In this document: in pieces, positions 14,754 to 26,700 of the stretch
How positions within the stretch are numbered: position 1 is the stretch's first letter
Layout of the letters: every line of letters starts with the position of its first letter
From: a virus
Length of the DNA: 58,017 nucleotides
Virus record (IMG/VR): IMGVR_UViG_3300044993_000766
Span: 1 to 58,017 of that record
Direction: 5' to 3' (one strand)
Program-made: the position numbers and the translations under genes
The notes under the pieces: model-generated
The model's database searches: none
What the model was told of the DNA's origin: nothing
The model's input: only the letters and a program-made list of their open reading frames with translations

Positions 14754-17700
14754 CGCCAACACCTTCTTCTTCAGCAATTCGCTGCCGCAGTGCCGCATCG
14801 TAGGCAACACCGTTTTCGGCCCGTTTGCTGTATGCCTCACGCGCGCGCAGCGAGCGGCGGATGGTCTGCCCAGTGATGGGCTTTTCGGGGTACGCCTTGT
14901 TGAAGGCCAGTATCTTCCGGCGCACTTCGAGTGCCGCGTCCTGATCGTCCATACGCAGCGCCATGGCATAGGCCGCCAACAGCGCCTTGCGACGGTCGAG
15001 AATGTGTCGCTCGCGGTCCTTGAGTGCGCGATTCACGGCGTACTGCCGCGCCACTTCGGCCGGCGTGAAGCCGATGGCCTGCAAGAATTCATCCTTGAAG
15101 TCGGTATCGGTCACGAGGTCGCCGCGCGTGGAGGTGACGCCTTCTTCGGCATAGCGCAGCGCCTTCATCGCATCCTTGAGCGCCTTGGGCAACATGGTCT
15201 CCACACCGCGATAGACCTGACCTTCGGCAATCAACTGCGTGCCGACAAAGAAGTTTTTTGCGATGCCGAACATCGGCCCCGCCACGTTGTCCATCATGGC
15301 GTAGTAGGCATCGCGGCCGTCCAGTTCGCGATCGGCATCGCGCCACAGCAGTTGCGACATTTCCACGCGGCTGGCGATGTCGGCGCCCGTCAGTGTGTTC
15401 GCTGCACCGTTCATTGCGACTTCCGCGCCAGCTTCACCCAGAAACTGCGCGAGGAATTTGCGGATTTCGGCCTCGGTATCCCACGGGTCGTCCTCATCGC
15501 CGAATGCATGCGCGATAGCGTCGATCACGCCGATGGACAGCGACGCCATCGGCAGGCCCATCGCGCCGGAGAAAAAACCACTCATGACCAGCACACCAGC
15601 AAGATTGCGCCGCGCCAGCCGGCGCACTTCGGGGCTGTCGCCTCGGGTCGCCTTCCAGCCCATACGGCCCAGGTGCCAAAGCATGTTCAGACCGTACTGC
15701 TTGAACATCAGCACGATCTTCGCTGGCCCCGATTGCAGGTAGCGTGCGCGGTTAGCGTTGCTGTAGTTGAAGTGGGTCGCGGTAATGGTGTCGGCCGCAA
15801 AACGCACGGCGGCATCGAATGATTGCCCCGCGTCGCGCGCAAGGCGATAGGCCGCCATGCCGGACGCTTCGCGGTTCAGCACTTCTGCGGTGTGAAACAG
15901 CCAGCCGATGAGTTCCATCGCGCGCGCCAGCTTGGGGTTGTAGGTGGCAAGACCGCCCTCGGCCAGCCCCATCAGCGCGTGGGTCTGCGTCTTGTCGAGC
16001 ACACCGGCCTGCTGCAAAGCGGCGTGGGCTTTGACCTCATCCGGGCGCTTGAGCACCTTCTGCGCATGTCCGGCCGTGCGCGCCGAGTCGTTCATGGCGC
16101 GCATGAGGTGGCGCATGGCGTTCGCCGGGCCGAATTGCGACGCCAACTGCGGGAAGGTCAGGACGGCGGTCTGAGTGAGGTTGACCAGCGCCGCCGCTGG
16201 CGTCACACCCAGGAAGTAGACAAAGCCGATCGAGGACAGACGGTTGGTCATCGCGCTGTCCTGCGGATTCAGCACCCACTGGTGACGCTGATCCAGCTCG
16301 CCGAGGATGGCGTCCATCGCGACGACAGCACGGGTGTCGGTGTCCGGCTCGCGCCTGCGAATATCCTGCGCCTCACGCAGATCCGCCAAGGTGCGCTCCA
16401 GCACATGCCCATACCGCAGCCGCGCGAGCTGATGCGCGCCATGTGCCATGTTGTGAGCGAAGGCGCGCAGCGCATCAGGATCGAAGCCGGCGACGCCTTG
16501 CCGGTGGATCGCATGCTTGCGCATCGACAACTCCGGCAGCGTTTGCAGGTAGGTTTGATAGATCGCGTCCTGCGTTTTCTCCGACACACCGGCTTTACGC
16601 AGTTGTTCGATCACGTCGGCGACGAACGAGCCGCTGGGCGCGTCCTTGGCTTGCGCGCCGCGCAGCCGACCGCGAGCCTTGACCGCGAATCCGCGCGCCT
16701 TGAACGCCGCTTCCCTGCGCTCAAGCGCGGCCGGACTGTCGAGCATGAGAAACACCGGCTCGCCGTCGCGCTCGGCCGCTATGAAGTATTCGCCGTATCG
16801 CTGCAAGGGGAAGTAGACGCCCTGAAGGCGATGGGTCTCGAACTGCTGTCGAATCGAAAACACCAGCTTGCGCTTGAGGCCGTCCGGCGCCTCGCTGGCT
16901 TCGATGCGCTGAGCGAGCGCGTCTTCGACTTGCTGGGAGCGGTCGCGGTACAGGTTACGCATCTGCCGGTAGAAGCCCTGCGCCTCCGGCGACAATGCCT
17001 GCCACTGCGCGCGAAGCGTCGGGTAGATGCGCTTTCGGGATTCCTCGCGCCCCGGCATGCCGCGCAAGCGGCGGGCTTCTTCCATCATGTCGATCTTGTT
17101 GTCGGCGCTGCGCCCGAGCATCTGCTCGCGCAGGGCTTTGAGCGCCTCGCGGATATTCTTGCGATTAGCATCGTGCAACTGCCCGCCATAGCGGAATTGC
17201 AGCACCTGGTACGCCTCGGCCGGATCGACGCCTTCGAGCGTCGCCCGGTGCATCAGATCGAACAAACGCTTGGCCTCGGCCTTGTGGCGTCCGGCCCAGC
17301 GGCGGACGCTCTCGGCGAGGTCCGCACCCTCCTCCAGCAGTGCGTTACGGTCGGCCGACATGGCGTCGAGCTGGCGGGAGAATCCGGCGATGGCCGGGTC
17401 GTAGTCGCTGCCCAGTTCGGTCAGGTGGTTGGTGGCCAGTGCGCCCAGCCAGACGCTGCGGCTGGCGTCCTTGAGTTTGGCCGGGGTGCTGTCGCGCAGC
17501 CACTGTCGCACGCGATCAAGCCGGCTTGCGTCTTCATCCTGCCGCACTACGGCGTCCACGTCGGCCAGAAAACCCTCCGGCGCACGCCGGCTGAACATCG
17601 GCAACCCCTCCGCGACGGCGGTCCGCATGGCGGGTGTGATGTCGAGGGCGTGAACGTCCAGTGGAGGCGACCGGAAGCGCGGACGAATCTGTGCGGTCTT

Positions 17701-20700
17701 CGCCTGCCCACCCAACGGACGCGCCCACCGGTTGACCACCGCAGGCAGGATGCCGTCGTAGTAGCCGCCCATGCCGGCATCGCCCAGGTGGAGCGAGAGC
17801 GCATCCAGACGCCGCAGAGGCGTGCCACGCGAGCTGCCGCGCGGGGATAGGTCGCCCTCGCCCGCGCGGACGCGCGCGGCCACCTTGGCACCCAGCAGCG
17901 AGGACAGCAGGTTCGCCGGCACCTCCATTTCCCGCACCACGTCGCCCTGCTTCAAGCCAGCGACGCGGAACGCGCCCGAAGGCATGGGCATATAGTCGAT
18001 GGCATCGACCTGTTCGCCCCGCGAATAGCGCGAGGTCTGCTGCGCGCCGGTCGTCCAGCCGATGCGCTGGAAGCCACGTTCGGCCGCCATCCGCACCATG
18101 CGTTTGATCGCAAGCAACGTCCAGTCTTCGGTGGACTTGAAAGGCGCGTCAGGTGCGACGTTGCGATCGGCGCTTGGACGATACCCGTAGCGCCGGCCGT
18201 GCTGGTGCCAATCGGACTGGATCTCCTCAATGAACAGCATGCGCTTGCCGTCCACGTCCTCGCGCTCGTTGTAGCGGATGTGGACAAGGACATTCTTTAC
18301 AGAGGGGTAGTGTTCGCTATGGAAAGGTTCGTCGGGGTTGCGGCTCGATGGCTGCACCGGAAAAGTCAGGAGCAGTTCGCGGTACTCGCGCCCGCCTTCC
18401 ATCTGGTAGCTCGCGTATCGGCCTTCCGCAGAAACGAATGGCGCAGTTGTTTCTATGCCCGCCGAAAGGGTTTCAAGATCGTGCCTCTGCGATTCGGTCA
18501 GTGTGCGCTCATCGACTTCCTGGCCGTCACGCATGAGAGCAACGCCATACGACGGAAGCGTTTCGATCTCGAACCCCGCTGCCTGCAATCGATCCAGCGC
18601 CGCGTCGTAGCGGGCGACATCTCCGCCGATTTGCTGTTCGCCGATCCGCACCTGATGGGTGCGCACGAAGTCGGTCAGCGCCTCGCGTGTGATCCGCGCT
18701 TCTCCGGTTACGCTTTCCCGTGTAGTCAGCCAAACATCGACATCGAGCCAGTCGCGTTCCGCCTGCTTGAATCCACCGCGCCGCTGTACGCCATCCAGCC
18801 ATTGTTGCCACTGCTCAGCGGTTCCCCGCCGCGGTGCGCCTTGGGCGCGCTCCAGCGCCTGCAACAATGCCGAGCGAAAGCCCTCCACGCGCGAAAACGC
18901 TGGTGCCATCGACTCTTTGAGTGACAAGGCACGCTCGCTGCCGCCCAGCCGAACCTGCCTCGCGGCACGCATGACCAACTGACGAAGCTCAGCCTCCGAG
19001 AGCGTCCAGCGCACGCCGAGCTTGCGCAGGAACGCGCGCACGGCCGCGACGACACGATCAAGCACGGAATCCTTCACACCTCTCTCGGCCAGAATCGCGA
19101 TGAACTCGGCAATGGCCGTACTGTCCCAGCCGTTATCCAGGTAGCCACGCCGCGCGTGCTCGGCGAACAGGTCGCGATAGCGCCCCTTCTCTCGCAGACG
19201 ATGGACGCCTTCGGCGATCTGCGCCCACTGCGCCGGCCCGACGATGGTTTCGATGCCGTAGTGACCGATGGCCTCGTGGATCAGCACACGCTGGACGGCA
19301 CGCCGGTTCGGCAGCGCACTGGCCACCAGATAAACAGTGCCCGTGCTGCGCGCGTAATAGCCTTCGGCGAGGTGAACATCCGGCGCGCGCCGCGCTGAAG
19401 CCGGCAGATAGTCTGGGGTTGCGACGACACGCACCACGGGCGCCCCCTTCCAGTCCACCAGCATCTCGTCCACGACCCGCTGCACCTGGGCAACGCTCGC
19501 GCCAGCAGCGGCTGGGTTGCGGCGTTTGCTGAAAGCTCCGGCGTCATCGTCCCGCTGCTGCTGGTAGTCCAGCAGCTCGTCCAGCGCATCGCTGAACCCA
19601 GCCTCGCGCAGCGCCGAGCGCTGCGCCTCCAGCGCCGCATCGAGCATAGGCCGCTCATGCTCGGGAATCTCCGGCCCGCGCACCAGCAACAGCCGCTGCA
19701 CGCGACGATACTGCTCGCGTGCCTCGCGCAACGCCTGTGTCTGCTCGAAAGGCTTGGCGGCTTCGGCCCTGAAGCGTTCGGCCTCGCCTCGGGCGTTCTC
19801 AATACGGGCTTCGGTATCTACGATTTCCGCGCCGATCCGGTCGATATAGTTGTTCAGCCGAGTCAGCAGGCCGGTGGCCGAAAAGGTCTGCGCACCACGC
19901 TCGTAGCTCGTGACCTCGCCCAGATCGGACGACACGCGCACCCATTGGGCATGCACACGATCAATCTCGAAGGTCACGCCGCGATAGGCGAGTTCCACCG
20001 GACTTGCTGCGTCGCTCGGACCGATCAGCGCGCCAACGCGCCGGGCAATAGTCTGAGTCAGCGCCTTGCGCTCCCCGAACCGGGCACCGTCCAGCGTAGT
20101 ACCGCCGGGCACCGCCTCCTTGTCCTCGGGCAAGGGGTGTTGCTTGACTTGGGCTTGCACCTCGCGCAATGCCTTCAGGTAACGCGGGCCACCCATCGCG
20201 GCGTACTGCTCGGCCGTGCGCGCCTGCCGTTGCAGGGCCGTCTGGTTATCGGCGTGCGCCAACTCCAACTGTTCCAGTCGGCGCACGTCATGGCGCAACT
20301 GGGTCTCGCGCAGGATCAGCGGGTCTCCCGACGCGGCGGCCTTCATTTCGGCTGCATTCGCCGCCTCGCCGTCGATGTCCTCGATTTCGGTCTGTTGGCC
20401 GTCGTATTTGCGCAACTGCTCGATGCCGCGCGCCTTGTGTTCCAATAATTGCCAGCGCCGGGTGTCGTAGGTCTGGCGGGTCGCGTAGCGATAGATCGCC
20501 ACCTCAAACCCGTCCGGGTCGCGCTCGTAGAGCTGGTTGCCGCGTCGGATCGCTCGGCCTTCGCGCTGTTCCAGATCGCTCGGCTTCCACGGGGCATCGA
20601 TGTGGTGCAGGCCGACGATGCGATCCTGCACGTTGGTGCCGGCTCCCATCTTTGCGGTCGAACCGAACAGGAACCGCACCTCGCCGCTTTTGACGCGCTT

Positions 20701-23700
20701 GAACAGCTTGTCCTTGGCGTCGGGGTGCGGGTAATCGTGGATGAAGGCGATTTCGTTCGCGGGCACGCCGCCGGCGATGAGCTTGGCGCGCAGATCGTCG
20801 TAGACGTTGAATCCTTCCGCGCCGCTCAGGCCCACGATGTCCTGCAAACTGAGGCTGTCGCCGGCCTCGGCATCGAACCCATTGGCGTCGTTGTAGTCGT
20901 CGATTTCGGCTTGGCTCAGTTCCTGCCCGGCTTCGCGCTCGGCCTCACGTTCGGCGATCCAGCGTTCGCGACGGGCGGGATCGCGCAGGGTCTCCTGCGC
21001 CCAGGCCAGACCCTTGTCACGGCCGCCGGGCAAGATGCGTCGCGCGCGACCGGTCGCCGCGTCGTAGACGGTCGTCGTCGCCCTGGCCGCGGCACCGCGC
21101 ACCACCAGCAGAAACGGCAGTTCCTCCGCGCCCGCGACCGTGTGCGCCGTGCCGCTCGCATGCGCCAGACTGCCATCGTCCTCGCGCACGTAGACGCGCT
21201 GCGGCTTGGTCGCGGCGCTGCGTCGAGCCGTATTGGGCACCGACAAGTCGCAGAACACCAACTGCGTGCCCTTGTCGGCATCCCATTGCCGATACAGCGC
21301 CAGCATGCGCTCCAGCGCCAGATTGATCTTCGAGCCGCGGAAGTCCGGCGCCGCCGGGTCGATCAGCCGATAGTCCAGTCCTGCCTTGTTGGCCTGCCCG
21401 GTCAGGGAGAGCGCATTGACCCGGCCCTTGGTCTGCCGGGTCAACTCGCGGATGCGGGCGAAGCGGCCCAGGATCGACTCCGGGTTGAGGTCGATCTTGG
21501 GAGTCAGGGCCGCTTCCACGATGCCCATCTGGGCGTCCTCGCGCGTCGGATAGACCGCCAGGGCGCGCGGGTAGGCTTCGCCGGGCACCTCGATCTTGAC
21601 CCGGAAGCGGCCGTCTTCGGCCTCCTCGATCGTCGCCGTTTCGCCGCGCCCAGGATTGAAACCGAACACCACGCCGCCGCCCTCACTGCGCGCCAGATGC
21701 GGGACACCCATGAACTCGGCCACCTGTGGCGAGCGTTCGGCCACCACGATCTGCGGGCGGCCACCCAGCAGGTTCGGAACCGGGAAGCGCCCGCCCTTGG
21801 CCGCTTCCTGGGCCTTGAGGTCGTCCAGCGTCACCACGTCCGCGAACGCGCGGTAGTCGGCCATCAGTGACGGCAGGTTCTGGAACTTCGCAAAGCGGGT
21901 CGAAGCACGGAAGCCGGCGCCGGAGGGCGCGACCTCGTACACGTTCTCGATGCTGCCGTACTGCCGCGCCCAGGCATCGAAGACGTGCAAGTCCTTGCGC
22001 TTGAGCGTCGGGTATTGCATGTACCGCTGGAGGTTGAACATTTCGACCAGCGAATTGCTGACCGGCGTACCCGTGGCTGTCACCAGCGGCGCCTTGTCGC
22101 CCAGCGTCCCGAACAGCCACTGCGTCTTGACGAACAGATCGAACGCGCGATCGGAGCCGTTCGGATTGCCCATGCCGGGCACGCGCGACATCGCCGTGGT
22201 GTAAAACAGGTTCTTGAATTCATGAAGTTCATCGACGAACAGGGCATCGACGCCCAACTCGTCGAAGGTCAGCACGCCGTCGCGTTGGCCGATGTTCGCC
22301 AGCTTCTGCTTGACCTTGGCCTCCAAGCGTGCGCGGATGCCCTCCATGTCGCGCACGATGCCGCGGTCGCCGCGCTCGCGCTTCATCTGTTCGATGAGGC
22401 TGGCGATCTCGTCGATCTGTTCGGTCAGGATGCGGGTCTCGGTCTCGGCCGGCAGCCCGATCTTCTTCAGCGAGGAATGGCCGACGATGATCGCGTCCCA
22501 ATCGCCGGTCACGATGCGGGAAAACAGCTTCTTGCGGTTCTCCCGCGTGAAATCGTCCGGTTCCGCCGCCAGCACCACGGCCCCCGGATACAGCCGGGCG
22601 AATTCGGTGCGCCACTGCACGGTCAGATGATTGGGCACGGCGAACAGCGGCTTGCGCGCGACACCGAGCCGTCGCATTTCCATCGCGATCGCGACCATCT
22701 GGAAGGTCTTGCCGGCACCGACGACATGATCGAGCAGCAGTTGACGCGATTGCAGGCCACGCCACACCCCGTTCTGCTGGTGCGCGAGCAGGGTCAGGCC
22801 GGGACTCATGCCCGGCAGGGTCAGATGACTGCCGTCGTAGCGCCGCTCGACGGTGCGGTTCATCTTGTCGTTGTAGAGCGCAAGCAGGCGCTCGGCCCGC
22901 TCGGGGTCGCGCCAAACCCAGGCCCGCCATTCGGCCCGCAGCGCGTTCTGTTTCTCGCGGGCGCGTTCGGTTTCGGCTTCCAGCACAATGCGTTCGATCT
23001 TGCCGTCGCCATGTTTGATCGTCTTGGTCACGACCACCGCGCGCCCGGCGAGGGTCGCCTGGAAAATCTCGGTCGCGCCCATCTCCTTCGTGCCCCAGGT
23101 CGAGGCATTCAGTACCCGATCCGGTTCGCCGACGACGTTCACCAGCCACAGGCCCGACCCGCGCACATAGGTCATGCGCGCGTTCGCGCCCGTCACCTCC
23201 CGATGGAAAGCTTGCAGATCCTCTGCCGGCAGGAACGGAGCGCCGAGCGCGATGGTGATCTCGCTGGGCGTCTTGTCGCGCGGAATGACCTTGGACAACG
23301 CCCCGACGTTGCGGGCGAAGCGCGGATCGCGCCGGGCCGCGTCCTTGGCTTCGACGAGCTTGGTTTTCACATCGCCCGACAGGTAGTCGTCGGCCGTGAC
23401 CAGATTGCCGTCCGGCGTTTCGTACACCAGCGGGCCGAGTTCCTTGACGAGCGCGGTACTGTCCTTGCCGTAGACCTCGGTCATGTAGTCCAGGTCCAGA
23501 CGGCCACGGTAGTTCAGGCTGGCGAGGTAGGCGTCGCGCGCACTGTGGACGGTCACGAAATCCGACGGCGGGAACAGCACGCGACGACGGAAGATATCGG
23601 CTTTCGTCGCCTTCGGGGCGCGCGGCTCGATGCCCTCGCGCTTGGCGACGGTCTCGCTCACGCCGGCGTCGTAGTCGAACTCCAGTGCCAGAAGCAGGCT

Positions 23701-26700
23701 GGCGTCCGGGTCGTCGAAGAACAGGCTACGGTTGGTCCGCGATGCGCTGAGGTGGCCGTATCGCTTGAGGAAGGCGTCATAGCGATCGTTGAGCAGACGA
23801 CGGTTGGCCTCGATCTGCGCCTCGCTCGCGTCCGCGGCGCGTTCCAGGCGCATCTGCTGGCGCAGCACGTCGCGAATCTCGATCATGCCGCGCATGCGCG
23901 CCTCGGCGGTCGCACCGGGCGCCGTCCACGGCGCCGCTTGCGGCTCGCCCATCCGGTCCTCGCCCCGGATCATGATCCGCCCCTCGGCGTCGATGAAGTA
24001 GGCGCCGACCTTCACCCCCTCGGGCACCGCACTGGCGGTCATCGCCTCGGTGCGGTCGATCGGGCTGTAGATGCCCTCCGGCAACGTCCGCGCCCATGCC
24101 GTCAGTTGCGCGGCCAGATCGCCGGAAGGGGCGACGGTGTAGTCGTTGGCCCGGTACATGGTGCCGCCGGCCGTCTGCGTGCCGAGGATATGATCCGGGT
24201 GATCGACGTACCAGGGGTTGATGCGGAAGGAGAACGTCTCGCCCGTGGTCGGGTGTTCTAGCGTCTGTTCGACGGTCTGCACCCAGCGCAGGCGCGCGGC
24301 CCGCGTGTCGTCGCTCGGCGGGTCGGTGTCCGGGGCGCGCTTCTGGAGCACGATGATATCGGTCACGACCTCGGTGCCGGCGTTCTCGGCGAACGCGGTG
24401 TCGGGCAGGCGCGCGGCGGCGATCAGATCCGCCCGCTCCGCGATCCACTGCCGCACGCGACTGTCTTTGGCGTCCAGAAACTGACGCGACACCACCATCA
24501 TCAGCACGCCGCCCGGCCGTAGCTTGTCGATCGACTTGGCGAAGAAGTAGTTGTGGATGCTGAAGCCCGAATACGGGCTGCGCTCAGAATCGACGATGGG
24601 TTCGCTACCGAAGGGCGGATTGCCGATCGCCACGTCGAAAAATTCGCTCGGGACCGCCACGTCCTGAAACCCGCTCTGGCGAATGTGCGCTTTCGGATAG
24701 AGCGCGGCGGCGATTTGCTGGGTCAGCGGATCGAGTTCGACGCCGTAGAGCGTGGAAGCGTTCCGCAGCTTCGCCGGCATCCCGCCGAAGAAATGGCCAA
24801 TGCCGACCGCCGGTTCCAGAATGCGCCCGCGGGTGACGCCCAGACGCACCAGTGCGGAGTACATGCCGTCGATCACGGGCTTGCTGGTGTAGTGGGCGTT
24901 GAGCGTGGACGCGCGCGCCGCGCGCCATTCGGCATCCGTCAGCAGGCCCTGAAGCTCGGCGCGGACTTTCGCCCATTGGGCATTGGCCGGATCGAAGACG
25001 CCCTTCAGCGCACCCCAACCGACGTAGCGCGCGAGTTGGCGACGCTCTTCCGGCGACGCCGGCCGCTGTTCGGCGGCCATCGCCTTGACGATGCGGATCG
25101 CAGCGAGATTGTCCCGCGCCTTGCGCGCGAGCCCGCCTTTGCCCAGATCGTCGGCCAAGCCCTCGACGGCCTGCTCGGCTGTATCCACTTCCGTCGCGGT
25201 GGCGGCGACAACGCCGGCCTCTGGCCCCGCGGCAGGCTCGGCCTGCGGCGACGCGGTCTCGGCCACAACGGAAGAGGCCGCAGGATCGTCGATCGCTGCG
25301 GCCTCTTGGGTCAGGCGCTCTCGCTGCCCGGTTCGGGCGGAGGGGGATCGTCGTCGTCGGTCGTTGGTGGCTCCAGCGACAACTCCCACACCTGCGCCTT
25401 CTCCCAGCTCGACAGATGATTCAGGCTCGTATCGGCCTTCGCCCGTTCCTCCTCGGCGGTCTGGTTCGCCAGCGCCTCCAGGTAGTATCCCGACCGGATC
25501 AGTTTCTGCACCCGCTTGGGCCAACCCAGCATCCAGCGGTTCGCGACCTCGCGCGCGGTCGGCGACATCGCCAGCAGTTTCGCGCGCACGTCGGGGGGAT
25601 AAAGTTTCGGTTTGACCAGTTCCTGCATCGGTGGTGTCCTCCGGGTTGGCCTCGTCCGATCGCGCAGCTCGCGCTTGTGGGAAGGTCGTAGTGTCAGTTT
25701 GCGTCGAAGCGCCGCCAGACGGAAGCGGCTCGGACGCGCGCGAGGGGCTCGCTGCGATCTGAATATCCGCCCACAGGCGGTTGGTGCTGCTGGAGAAGGT
25801 GACGATGCCACCATCCACTGCATAGCGCGCGCCGAACCGACCACCGCTGTTGACCGCGCCAGCCCGCTCGAACGCCGAGCGAAGCGCACCCAGCGCGTTT
25901 TCCACCTCGGTGACGTGGCTGAAGGTTGCCGGAAACGCCACCCGCCCCGGCTGACCGGAACGTACCTGAGCCACTAGATCGTCCACGAATGCGGCCAGGA
26001 TCGTGTCGTTGCCGCTTGGCGAAGGCGCGTCGCGCATCGCCCGCGATGCGTCCAATGGCGTCACCGCGTCGCGCCTCTCCATCGCGACAGGTGCTTCCTC
26101 TATGCCCGCAGCGCGGGCCGCCGAGGCTTCGATCTGCGGCTCGATCTTCGTCCATCGCTCCGACCACGGCACCTCACGGCGCTGCTCGATTTTGCCCTTA
26201 TGACTGACGGTGATCGTGGTATTGGGGTCCAAGCGCACCCAAGGGAAACCGGATTTCTCGTAGAGAGTGCCGCGCGCAGTCTCGGAGGTGCCCAGCAGTA
26301 GCGACATGGAGGTCGCCTGTACCCGATCGCCGATCGCGAGGCCCGCAGCAGCTAGCGCCTGCATCCGGCGTCCACGATGCCCGTCATTGGAGGCGTCGGC
26401 CAGTCGTTTGAGAATCGGAAATAGTCGGCCGTACTCTTGGGTCGCACGGTATCGTTTCAAACCGCCAAAGGCCCGCGCACGCTTCTCCTGCCACTGCCGC
26501 GCATCTGCATAGCTGGCGAAATCGGGGAAGGTTTCCACAGGCGCACGCTGTTCCGCCTCGCGCCGGGCGCGACGTTCGGCGTCGCGGGCCAGTTCTGTCG
26601 CGCGATCTGTGCCAGCCCAGCGAAAGATCGCGTCCTCCGTCGCGCCGCGTCCACGCGGCAGCCGGATACCGGTCGCCGCAGTGAACACTGCGCGACTGGC

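Noticed and set aside
15823-17850. 675-codon open frame on the plus strand antisense to the giant gene
   Set aside because: His/Arg/Leu-rich translation typical of antisense reading of a GC-rich gene; no ribosome-binding site or domain; the minus-strand giant frame is clearly coding.
22229-23149. 306-codon minus-strand frame inside the giant gene
   Set aside because: Arg/Gly/Asp-rich shadow with no Shine-Dalgarno sequence; unlike the 25311-25628 frame it lacks ordinary protein composition, and the giant frame here encodes conserved helicase motifs.
21985-24261. 758-codon plus-strand open frame opposite the helicase/methylase region
   Set aside because: Composition (Gly/Arg/His/Asp, repeated valine-alanine) is that of an antisense shadow; no motif, no promoter; helicase motifs are on the other strand.
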